Of a DNA stretch of 64,000 nucleotides, positions 45,601-58,100 are shown in pieces. Under the pieces are notes generated by a model that ran no database searches, had not been told where the DNA came from, and was given only the letters and a program-made list of their open reading frames with translations. The DNA is from Liolophura sinensis (Eukaryota; Mollusca; Polyplacophora; Chitonida; Chitonidae), in assembly GCF_032854445.1 (NCBI RefSeq), contig NC_088298.1:12823504-12887503 (forward strand), read 5' to 3'. Numbering within the stretch: position 1 is the first letter of the stretch; every line of letters starts with the position of its first letter. The translations under genes were made by a program, and so were the position numbers.

Positions 45601-48600
45601 TTCCAAATGCGCTTGCAAAGGGGACAGTCCCAAATATTTTGTCAATTGCTGACCTTATTTTACATCTTTTAGCACCGCAATAATGTGCATCAGTGTTAAA
45701 TTGTAGCTTTCACAACAGACTGTATCAAGTACCCTGTATTTTTTATACTTACATGAGCTGGTATGGTAGTACATGCAAGTAAAGCCATTGGGGAAGTCTT
45801 CTACATAGAAGTAAGACAATAGATGGGTCAGTTAAATGATCATGACCCAAAGACTCGATATAGAGGAGTAACCAGTAACCTGTATTTTTTTTGTACATAT
45901 GATGTCAATCAGCAAAGTAATCAGGCAAAAATTCAAAAACGGAAAAAATTTTCTAATGTGCTTGTAAAGAAACGAATTCCACGTGTCTTTTGACAAGAAA
46001 TCGATTGAGACAAATCGCCCTGCTCTCCGACCAATACCTTTGTCTCTAGCGGCATTGAAAATATGGTTGACGTCATAATGGTGTGCCCAGCAACGGATTT
46101 AAATTATCATGGCCCAAAGATTGGACATCTTCTTTTCCAACTTTTTAACACTTGTCAATTGCTTACATTATTTTACAACTTTTAGCCCAGCAGTTATGTG
46201 CATCAGTGTTAAATTGTAGTTTTCACAACAGATTGCATCCAGTACCCTGTGTTTTATATATATATATAATGCGGTATAGTAGTACATGAAGGTTAAGCCA
46301 CTGGGCTAGTCTTCGACTTAGAAGAAAGACAATTAATCATAGCAAAGTAATCAGGAACATATTCGAAAGAGGAAAAAATGGTTCAAATTCGCTAGCAAAC
46401 AGGCTAATCCCATTGATTTTTTGACAAGAAATTGAATGGTGCAAATTGCATAGCTGTCCGACCAATGCTTTTAGCTGTAACGGCGATTGAAATATGGTTG
46501 ACGTCATAGTGGTGTGCCCAGCAACGGAAGTGACCAGTCGCGATGGTACACGCTACATTGTAGCTAATGTCAATCAGCAAAGTAGCCAGGCAAAAATTCC
46601 ATAGTGGAAAATATGTTCAAATGCGCTTGCAAAAAGGCTAATCCCACCTATTTGTGGACGAGAAATCGAATGGCGCAAACCGCATTGCTTTCTGGGCAAT
46701 ACTTTTAGGTGTAGCGGCATTTCAAATATGGTTGACCTCATATTGGTGTGCCCAGCAACGGATTTTTATCTTTAGAAATTAAAGAAATTTTAAGATTCTT
46801 CAACATTTGTCGATTGCTTACATTATTTTATATCTTTTAGCACCGCAATTGTGTGCATCAGTGTTAAATTGTAGTTTTCACAACAGACTGTATCATGTAC
46901 CCTGTATTTTTTATATACATATGATGCGGTATGGTAGTACATGTAGGTAAAGCCGTTGGGTTAGTCCTCGACTTAGAAGAAAGACAAATAATCTGAGCAA
47001 AGTAATCAGGAACATATTCGAAAGAGGAAAAATTGTTCAAATTCGCTAGCAAACAGGCTAATCCCATTGATTTTTTGACAAGAACTCGAATGGTGCAAAT
47101 GGCATTGCTGTCCGACCAATGCTTTTAGCTGTAGTAGCATTTGAAATATGGTTGACGTCATAATAGTGTACCAGCAGCGGAAGTGACCAGTCGCTATGGT
47201 GCACGCTGCATTGTAGCTGAAGTCATTTAGCAAAGTAAAAAGAAATAATTCCATAGTGGAAAATATGTTCAAATGCGCTTGTAAACAGGCTAATCCCACC
47301 TATTTTTAACGAGAAATCGAATGGTGCAAAGCGCATTGCTTTCTGAGCAATACTTTTAGCTGTAGCGGAATTTAAAATATGGTTCATCTCTTTTTGGTGT
47401 GGCCAGCAACGGATTTTTCTCCTTAGAAATCAGAGAAATTTGAAAATTCTTTAACATTTGTCGATTGCTTACATTCTTTCACATCTTTTAGCGCCGCAAC
47501 TATGTGCATCAGTGTTAAATTGTAGCTAACACAACAGACTGTATCATGTACCCTCTATTTTTTATATACATATGATGTGGTATGGTAGTACATGTAGGTA
47601 AAGCCGTTGAGTTAGTCCTCGACTTAGAAGAAAGACAATTAATCTGAGAAAAGTAATCAGGAACATATTGGAAAAAGGAAATATTCTTCAAATTTACTAG
47701 CAGGCAGGCTAATCCCATTGATTTTTTGACAGGAAATCGAATGGTGCAAACGGCATTGCTTTCTGAGCAATATTTTTAGATGTAGTGGCATTTGAAATAA
47801 AGTTGGCCTCATGTTGCGGTGCCCAGCAACGGATTTTTCACCTTAGAAATCACAGACAATTTAAAATTCTTTAACATTTGTCGATTGTTTACATTGTTTC
47901 ACACCTTTTAGCACCGCGATTATGTGCATCAGTGTTAAATTGTAGTTTTCACAACAGACTTTATCAAGTACCCTGTACTTTTTATATTTACATGAAGTGG
48001 GACGGTAGTACATTGATTAAATCCATTGCGTTAGTCTTCGATATAGAAGTAAGACAGTTGCTGGGTCCGTTAAATGATCATGGCCCAAAGATTCAATATC
48101 TTATGGGCTACCAAACGGCACATTAGTTTCAGCACAAAGTTTAATAGAGAAGTGACCAGTCGCAATGGTAATCCCGACATTGTAGCTGATGTCAATCAGC
48201 AAAGTAACCGGGCAAAAATTCCAAAGTAAAAAAATTGTTCAAATGCGCTTGCAAAGCGGACAGTCCGACGTATTTTTAACGAGAAATTGAATGGTGCAAA
48301 TGGCATTGCTGTCCGACTAATGGTTTTAGCTGTAACGCCATTTGAAATATGGTTGACGTCATTGTGGTGTGACCAGCAACGGAACTGACCAGTCGCGATG
48401 GTTCAAAATACATTCTAGCTGATGTCAATCAGCAAAGTAGCCAGGCAAAAATTCCAGTGAAAAACTTGTTCAAATTCGCCAGCAAACATGCCAATCCCAT
48501 TTATTTTTTGGACGAGAAATCGAATGGTGCAAACCGCATTGCTTTCTAAGCAATAATTTTAGGTGTATTGGCATTTGAAATATGGTTGGCCTCATGTTAG

Positions 48601-48795
48601 GGTGCCCAGCAACGGATTTTTCTCCGTAAAAATCAGAGACAATTTAAAATTCTGTAACATTTGTCGATTGCTTACATTGTTTCACATCTTTTAGCACCGC
48701 AATTATGTGCATCAGTGTTAAATTGTAGTTTTTACAACAGACTGTATCAAGTACCCTGTGTATTTTTTATATTTACATGAAATGGTACGGTAGTC
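42608..48795 (-). repeat. Old satellite array, inverted (-) orientation
   Basis: The same monomer in reverse complement (for example gacgtcataatggtgtgccc, gctaccgaacggcacatta). The switch from + occurs inside 42,605-42,612. Spacing is irregular: about 550 bp at first, then short and rearranged units between 45.1 and 48.6 kb. Internal copies include a near-identical block at about 44,217-44,340 and 45,918-46,040, and another at about 46,345-46,430 and 47,000-47,090. Confidence 0.93.
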
Positions 48796-49165
48796 AAATC
48801 CGACCCAGCAATTGTCTTACTTCTAAGTCGAAGACAAACTCAATGTCTTTATCTACATGTAGAAAAAAACACCATTTGTATATAAAAAACACAAGGTACT
48901 TGATACAGTCTCCTGTAAAAAGTACAGTTGTTTGCACCATTCGATATCTCGTTACAAAATACGTCGGTTTAGCCTCTTACCAACAGCATTCGAACAGTTT
49001 TTCCACTTTTGGATTTTTACCTGGTCTTTTTGCTAATGGAAATCGGCTACATTTACTATGTACCATCGCAACTGGTCATTATTATATTCAGATTTTAATT
49101 ATAAGTTATGTGCCCTTCGGTAGCCCAGAAGACGTCATATCTTTGGGCCAAGCCCATTTTACTCA
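48796..49165 (+). repeat. Truncated satellite unit at the second inversion point
   Basis: The strand flips to + at about 48,796-48,803 (gacccagcaattgtcttac). This first unit is only about 362 bp because the piece between 'aaaaagtacagttg' and 'tttgcaccattcgatatc' is lost, so it lacks the E-box segment. Confidence 0.88.
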
Positions 49166-52100
49166 CCCAGCAATTGTCTTACTTCTAAGTCCAAGACAAA
49201 CTCAATGTCTTTATCTACATGTTAAAAAAAACCACACCATTTGTATATAAAATAAACAAGATACTTCATACAGTCTGCTGTAAAAAGTACAATTGAACAC
49301 TGACCCACATCAATAAGGTGCCAAAAGATGCGTAATTGGGCCAGGCATATCCAGCTGTTGAAAAATTGCAAATTTCCTTGGTTTCCATGGAGTAAGAGCC
49401 GTTGCTGGGCACGTGATTTTGACATCAATGATTATACATATGTCGCTACAGCCAAAAGTATTGGTCGGAGAGCAACACGGTTTGCACCATTCGATTTCTC
49501 GTCACAAAATACGTCGGATTAGCCTCTTACCAACAGCAATGTAATAGTTTTTCCACTTTTGGATTTTTGCCTGGTCTTTTTGCTAATTGAAATCGGCTAC
49601 ATTTACTATGTACCATCGCAACTGGTCATTACTACATTCAGATTTTAATTATAAGTTATGTGCCCTTCAGTAGCCCAGAAGACGTCAAATCTTTGGGCCA
49701 AGCCCATTTTACTCACCCAGCAATTGTCTTACTTCTAAGTCGAAGACAAACTCAATGTCTTTATCTACATGTTGAAAAACAACACCATTTGTATATAAAA
49801 TAAATCAAGGTACTTCATGCAGTCTGCTGTAAAAAGTACAATTGAACACTGACCCACATCTATAAGGCGCCAAAAGATGCGTTTTTGGGCCAGGCATATC
49901 CAGCTGTTGAAAAATGGCAAATTTCCTTGGTTTCCATGGAGTAAGAGCCGTTGCTGGGCACGTGATTATGACATAAATGATCATTTAATTGTCGCTACAG
50001 CCAAAAGTATTGGTCGGAGAGCAACGCGGTTTGCACCATTAGATTTCTCGTCACAAAATACGTCGGATTAGCCTCTTACCAGCAGCATTGGAACAGTTTT
50101 TCTACTTTTGGATTTTTGCCTGGTCTTTTTGCTAATTGAAATCGTCTACATTTACTATGTACCACCGCGACTGGTCATTGCTATATTCAACTTTTGATTA
50201 TAAGTTATGTGCCCTTCGGTAGCCCAGAAGACGTCAAATCTTTGGGCCAAGCCCATTTAACTCACCCAGCAATTGTCTTAATTCTCAGTCGAAGACAAAC
50301 TCAATGTCTTTATCTACATGTAGAAAAAGCACACCATTTGTATATAAAATAATCAAGGTACTTGATACAGTCTGCTGTAAAAAGTACAATTGAACACTGA
50401 CCCACGTCAATAAGGTGGCAAAAGATGCGTAATTGGGCCAGGCATATCCAGCTGTTGAAAAATTGCAAATTTCCTTGGTTTCCATGGAGTAAGAGTCGTT
50501 GCTGGGCACGTGATTATGACATAAATGATCATACAATTGTCGCTATAGCCAAAAGTATTGGTCGGAGAGCAACGCGGTTTGCACCATTCGATTTCTCGTC
50601 ACAAAATACGTCGGTTTAGCCTCTTACCAACAGCAATGGAACAGTTTTTCCACTTTTGGATTTTTGCCTGGTCTTTTTGCTAATTGAAATCGGCTACATT
50701 TACTATGTACCATCGCAACTGGTCATTATTATATTCAGATTTTAATTATAAGTTATGTGCCCTTCGGTAGCCCAGAAGACGTTATATCTTTGGGCCAAGC
50801 CCATTTTACTCACACAGCAATTGTCTTACTTCTAAGTCGAAGACAAACTCAATGTCTTTATCTACATGTAAAAAAACTACACCATTTGTATATAAAATAA
50901 ACAAGATACTTCATACAGTCTGCTGTAAAAAAAAAATTGAACACTGACCCACATCAATAAGGTGCCAAAAGATGCGTAATTGGGCCAGGCATATCCAGCT
51001 GTTGAAAAATTGCAAATTTCCTTGGTTTCCATGGAGTAAGAGTCGTTGCTGGGCACTTGATTTTGACATCAATGATTATACATATGTCGCTACAGCCAAA
51101 AGTATTGGTCGGAGAGCAAGGCGGTTTGCACCATTCGATTTCACGTCACAAAATACGTCGGATTAGCCTCTTACCAATAGCAATGGAACAGTTTTTCCAC
51201 TTTTGGATTTTTGCCTGGTCTTTTTGCTAATTGAAATCGGCTACATTTACTATGTACCAACGCAACTGGTCGTTACTACATTCAGATTTTAATTATAAGT
51301 TATGTGCCCTTCAGTAGCCCAGAAGACGTCAAATCTTTGGGCCAAGCCGATTTTACTCACCCAGCAATTGTCTTACTTCTAAGTCGAAGACAAACTCAAT
51401 GTCTTTATCTACATGTTGAAAAACCACACCATTTGTATATAAAATAAAACAAGGTACTTCATGCAGTCTGCTGTAAAAAGTACAATTGAACACTGACCCA
51501 CATCAATAAGGCGCCAAAAGATGCGTTTTTGGGCCAGGCATATCCAGCTGTTGAAAAATTGCAAATTTCCTTGGTTTCCATGGAGTAAGAGCCGTTGCTG
51601 GGCACGTGATTATGACATAAATGATCATTCAATTGTCGCTACACACAAAAGTATTGGTAGGAGAGCAAAGCGGTTTGCACCATTCGATTTCTCGTCACAA
51701 AATACGTCGGATTAGCCTCTTACCGGCAGCATTGGAACAGTTTTTCTACTTTTGTATTTTTGCCTGGTCTTTTTGCTAAAGGAAATCGGCTACGTTTACT
51801 ATGTACCATCGCAACTGGTCATTACTATATTCAGATTTTAATTATAAGTTATGTGCCCTTCAGTAGCCCAGAAGACGTCAAAGCTTTGGGCCAAGCCCAT
51901 TTTACTCACCCAGCAATTGTCTTACTTCTAAGTCGAAGACAAACTCAATGTCTTTATCTACATGTTGAAAAACCACACCATTTGTATATAAAATAAAACA
52001 AGGTACTTCATGCAGTCTGCTGTAAAAAGTACAATTGAACACTGACCCACATCAATAAGGTGCCAAAAGATGCGTAATTGGGCCAGGCATATCCAGCTGT

Positions 52101-55100
52101 TGAAAAATTGCAAAATTCCTTGGCTTCCATGGTGTAAGAGCCGTTGCTGGGCACGTGATTTTGACATCAATGATTATACAATTGTCGCTACAGTCAAAAG
52201 TATTGGTCGGAAAGCAACACGGTTTGCACCATTAGATTTCTCGTCACAAAATACGTCGGATTAGCCTCTTACCAACAGCATTGGAACAGTTTTTCTACTT
52301 TTGGATTTTAGCCTGGTCTTTTTGCTAATTGAAATCGTCTACATTTACTATGTACCACCGCGACTGGTCATTACTATATTCAACTTTTGATTATAAGTTA
52401 TGTGCCCTTCGGTAGCCCAGAAGACTTCAAATCTTTGGGCCAAGCCCATTTAACTCACCCAGCAATTGTCTTAATTCTAAGTCGAAGACAAACTCAATGT
52501 CTTTATCTACATGTAGAAATACCACACCATTTGTATATAAAATAACACAAGGTACTTCATACAGTCTGCTGTAAAAAGTATAATTGAACACTGACCCACA
52601 TCAATAAGGTGCCAAAAGATGCGTAATTGGGCCAGGTTTATCCAGCTGTTGAAAAATTGCAAATTTCTTTGGTTTCCATGGAGTAAGAGCCGTTGCTGGG
52701 CACGTGATTATGACATCAATGATCATACAATTGTCGCTACAGCCAAAAGTATTGGTCGGATAGCAACGCGGTTCGCACCATTTAATTTCTCGTCACAAAA
52801 TATGTCGGATTAGCCTCTTACCAACAGCAATGGAACAGCTTATCCATTTTTGGATTTTTGCCTGGTCTTTTTGCTAATTGAAATCGGCTACATTTACTAT
52901 GTACCATCGCAACTGGTCATTATTATATTCAGATTTTAATTATTAGTTATGTGCCCTTTGGTAGCCCACAAGGCGTCAAATCTTTGGGCCAAGCCCATTT
53001 TACTCACCCAGCAATTGTCTTACTTCTAAGTCGAAGACAAACTCAATGTCTTTATCTAGATGTTGAAAAACCACACCATTTGTATATAAAATAAAACAAG
53101 GTACTTGATACAGTCTGCTGTAAAAAGTACAATTGAACACTGACCCACATCAATAAGGTGCCAAAAGATGCGTAATTGGGCCAGGCATATCCAGCTGTTG
53201 AAAAATTACAAATTTCCTTGGTTTCCATGGAGTAAGAGCCGTTGCTGGGCACGTGATTATAACATAAATGATCATTCAATTGTCGCTACAGCCAAAAGTA
53301 TTGGTCGGAGAGCAACACGGTTTGCACCATTAGATTTCTCGTCACAAAATTCGTCGGATTAGCCTCTTACCAACAGCAATGGAACAGTTTTTGCATTTTT
53401 GGATTGTTGCCTGGTCTTTTTGCTAATTGAAATCGGCTACATGTACTATGTACCATCGCAACTGGTCATTACTATATTCAGATTTTAATTATAAGTTATG
53501 TGCCCTTCAGTAGCCCAGAAGACGTCAAATATTTGGGCCAAGCCCATTTTACTCACCCAGCAATTGTCTTACTTCTAAGTCGAAGACAAACTCAATGTCT
53601 TTATCTACATGTTGAAAAACCACACCATTTGTATATAAAATAAATCAAGGTACTTGATACAGTCTGTTGTAAAAAGTACAATTGAACACTGACCCACATC
53701 AATAAGGTGCCAAAAGATGCGTAATTGGGCCAGGCATATCCAGCTGTTGAAAAATTGCAAATTTCCTTGGTTTCCATGGAGTAAGAGCCGTTTCTGGGCA
53801 CGTGATAATAACATAAATGATCATTCAATTGTCGCTACAGCCAAAAGTATTGGTCGGAAAGCAACACGGTTTGCACCATTCGATTTCTCGTCACAAAATA
53901 CGTCGGATTAGCCTCTTACCAACAGCATTGGAACAGTTTTTCTACTTTTGGAATTTTGCCTGGTCTTTTTGCTAATGGAAATCGTCTACATTTACTATGA
54001 ACCATCGCGACTGGTCATTACTATATTCAACTTTTAATTATAAGTTATGTGCCCTTCGGTAGCCAAGAAGACGTCAAATCTTTGGGCCAAGACCACTTAA
54101 CTCACCCAGCAATTGTCTTACTTCTAAGTCCAAGACAAACTCAATGTCTTTATCTACATGTAGAAAAACCACACCATTTGTATATAAAATAAAACAAGGT
54201 ACTTCATGCAGTCTTCTGTAAAAAGTACAATTGAACACTGACCCACATCAATAAGGCGCCAAAAAGATGCGTTTTTGGGCCAGGCATATCCAGCTGTTGA
54301 AAAATTGCAAATTTCCTTGGTTTCCATGGAGTAAGAGCCGTTGCTGGGCACGTGATTATAACATAAATGATCATTCAATTGTCGCTACAGCCAAAAGTAT
54401 TGGTCGGAGAGCAACACGGTTTGCACCATTCGATTTCTCGTCACAAAATACGTCGGATTAGCCTCTTACCAACAGCATTGGAACAGTTTTTCTACTTTTG
54501 GATTTTTGCCTGGTCTTTTTGCTAATTGAAATCGTCTACATTTACTATGAACCATCGCGACTGGTCATTACTATATTCAACTTTTGATTATAAGTTATGT
54601 GCCCTTCGGTAGCCCAGAAGAAGTCAAATCTTTGGGCCAAGACCATTTAACTCACCCAGCAATTGTCTTACTTCTAAGTCGAAGACAAACTCAATGTCTT
54701 TATCTACATGTAGAAAAACCAAACCATTTGTATATAAAATGAAACAAGGTACTTGATACAGTCTGCTGTAAAAAGTACTATTGAACACTGACCCACATCA
54801 ATAAGGTGCCAAAAGATGCGTAATTGGGCCAGGCATATCCAGCTGTTGAAAAATTGCAAATTTCCTTGGTTTCCGTGGAGTAAGAGCCGTTGCTGGGCAC
54901 GTTATTATGACATCAATGATCATACAATTGTCGCTACAACCAAAAGTATTGGTCGGAGAGCAACGCGGTTTGCACCATTCGATTTCTCGTCACAAAATAC
55001 GTCGGCTTAGCCTCTTACCAATAGCAATGGAACAGCTTATCCACTTTTGGATTTTTGCCTGGTCTTTTTGCTAATTGAAATCGTCTACATTTACTATGTA

Positions 55101-58100
55101 CCATCGCGACTGGTCCTTACTATACTCAACTTTTTATTATAAGTTATGTGCCCTTCGGTAGCCCAGAAGACTTCAAATCTTTGGGCCAAGCCGATTTTAC
55201 TACCCAGCAATTGTCTTACTTCTAAGTCAAAGACACACTCAATGTCTTTATCTACATGTAGAAATACCACACCATTTGTATATAAAATAAAACAAGGTAC
55301 TTCATACAGTCTGCTGTAAAAAGTACAATTGAACACTGACCCACATCAATAAGGTGCCAAAAGATGCGTAATTGGGCCAGGCATATTCAGCTGCTGAAAA
55401 ATTGCAAATTTCCTTGGTTTCCATGGAGTAAGAGCCGTTGCTGGGCACGTGATTATAACATAAATGATCATTCAATTGTCGCTACAGCCAAAAGTATTGG
55501 TCGGAGAGCAACACGGTTTGCACCATTAGATTTCTCGTCACAAAATACGTCGGATTAGCCTCTTACCAACAGCAATGGAACAGTTTTTCCACTTTTGGAT
55601 TTTTGCCTGGTCTTTTTGCTAATTGAAATCGGCTACATTTACTATGTACCATCGCAACTGGTCATTACTATATTCAGATTTTAATTATAAGTTATGTGCC
55701 CTTCAGTAGCCCAGAAGACGTCAAATATTTGGGCCAAGCCCATTTTACTTACCCAGCAATTGCCTTACTTCTAAGTCGAAGACAAACTCAATGTCTTTAT
55801 CTACATGTTGAAAAACCACACCATTTGTATATAAAATGAAACAAGGTACTTCATGCAGTCTTCTGTAAAAAGTACAATTGAACACTGACCCACATCAATA
55901 AGGTGCCAAAAGATGCGTAATTGGGCCAGGCATATCCAGCTGTTGAAAAATTGCAAATTTCCTTGGTTTCCATGGAGTAAGAGCCGTTGCTGGGCACGTG
56001 ATTATAACATCAATGATCATTTAATTGTCGCTACAGCCAAAAGAATTGGTCGGAGAGCAACACGGTTTGCACCATTCGATTTGTCGTCACAAAATACGTC
56101 GGATTAGCCTCTTACCAACAGCATTGGAACAGTTTTTCTACTTTTGGATTTTTGCCTGGTCTTTTTGCTAATTGAAATCGTCTACATTTACTATGTACCA
56201 TCGCGACTTGTTATTGCTATATTCAACTTTTGATTATAAGTTATGTGCCCTTCGGTAGCCCAGAAGACGTCAAATCTTTGGGCCAAGCCCATTTAACTCA
56301 CCCAGCAATTGTCTTACTTCTAAGTCGAAGACAAACTCAATGTCTTTATCTACATGTAGAAATACCACACCATTTGTATATAAAATAACACAAGGTACTT
56401 CATACAGTCTGCTGTAAAAAGTATAATTGAACACTGACCCACATCAATAAGGTGCCAAAAGATGCGTAATTGGGCCAGGTTTATCCAGCTGTTGAAAAAT
56501 TGCAAATTTCCTTGGTTTCCATGGAGTAAGAGCCGTTGCTGGGCACGTGATTATGACATCAATGATCATACAATTGTCGCTACAGCCAAAAGTATTGTTC
56601 GGATAGCAACGCGGTTCGCACCATTTAATTTCTCGTCACAAAATATGTCGGATTAGCCACTTACCAACAGCAATGGAACAGCTTATCCATTTTTGGATTT
56701 TTGCCTGATATTTTTGCTAATTGAAATCGGCTACATTTACTATGTACCATCGCAACTGGTCATTATTATATTCACATTTTAATTATTAGTTATGTGCCCT
56801 TTGGTAGCCCACAAGGCGTCAAATCTTTGGGCCAAGCCCATTTTACTCACCCAGCAATTGTCTTACTTCTAAGTCGAAGACAAACTCAATGTCTTTATCT
56901 ACATGTTGAAAAACCAAACCATTTGTATATAAAATAAAACAAGGTAATTAATACAGTCTGCTGTAAAAAGTACAATTGAACACTGACCCACATCAATAAG
57001 GTGCCGAAAGATGCGTAATTGGGCCAGGCATATCCAGCTGTTGAAAAATTGCAAATTTCCTTGGTTTCCATGGAGTAAGAGTCGTTGCTGGGCACCTGAT
57101 TATGACATAAATGATCATACAATTGTCGCTACAGCCAAAAGTATTGGTCGGAGAGCAACGCGGTTTGCACCATTCGATTTCTCGTCACAAAATACGTCGG
57201 TTTAGCTTCTTACCAACAGCAATGGAACAGTTTTTCCACTTTTGGATTTTTGCCTGGTCTTTTTGCTAATTGAAATCGTCTACATTTACTATGTACCATC
57301 GCAACTGGTCATTGTTATATTCAGATTTTAATTATAAGTTATGTGCCCTTCGGTAGCCCAGAAGACGTTATATCTTTGGGCCAAGCCCATTTTACTCACC
57401 CAGCAATTGTCTTACTTCTAAGTCGAAGACAAACTCAATGTCTTTATCTACATGTAAAAAAACTACACCATTTGTATATAAAATAAACAAGATACTTCAT
57501 ACAGTCTGCTGTAAAAAGTACAATTGAACACTGACCCACATCAATAAGGTGCCAAAAGATGCGTAATTGGGCCAGGCATATCCAGCTGTTGAAAAATTGC
57601 AAATTTCCTTGGTTTCCATGGAGTAAGAGTCGTTGCTAGGCACTTGATTTTGTCATCAATGATTATACATATGTCGCTACAGCCAAAAGTATTGGTCGGA
57701 GAGCAAGGCGGTTTGCACCATTCGATTTCTCGTCACAAAATACGTCGGATTAGCCTCTTACCAATAGCAATGGAACAGTTTTTCCACTTTTGGATTTTTG
57801 CCTGGTCTTTTTGCTAATTGAAATCGGCTACATTTACTATGTACCAACGCAACTGGTCGTTACTACATTCAGATTTTAATTATAAGTTATGTGCCCTTCA
57901 GTAGCCCAGAAGACGTCCAATCTTTGGGCCAAGCCCATTTTACTACCCAGCAATTGTCTTACTTCTAAGTCTAAGACAAACTCAATGTCTTTATCTACAT
58001 GGTGAAAAACCACACCATTTGTATATAAAATAAAAAAAGGTACTTCGTACAGTCTGCTGTAAAAAGTACAATTGAACACTGACCCACATCAATAAGGTGC

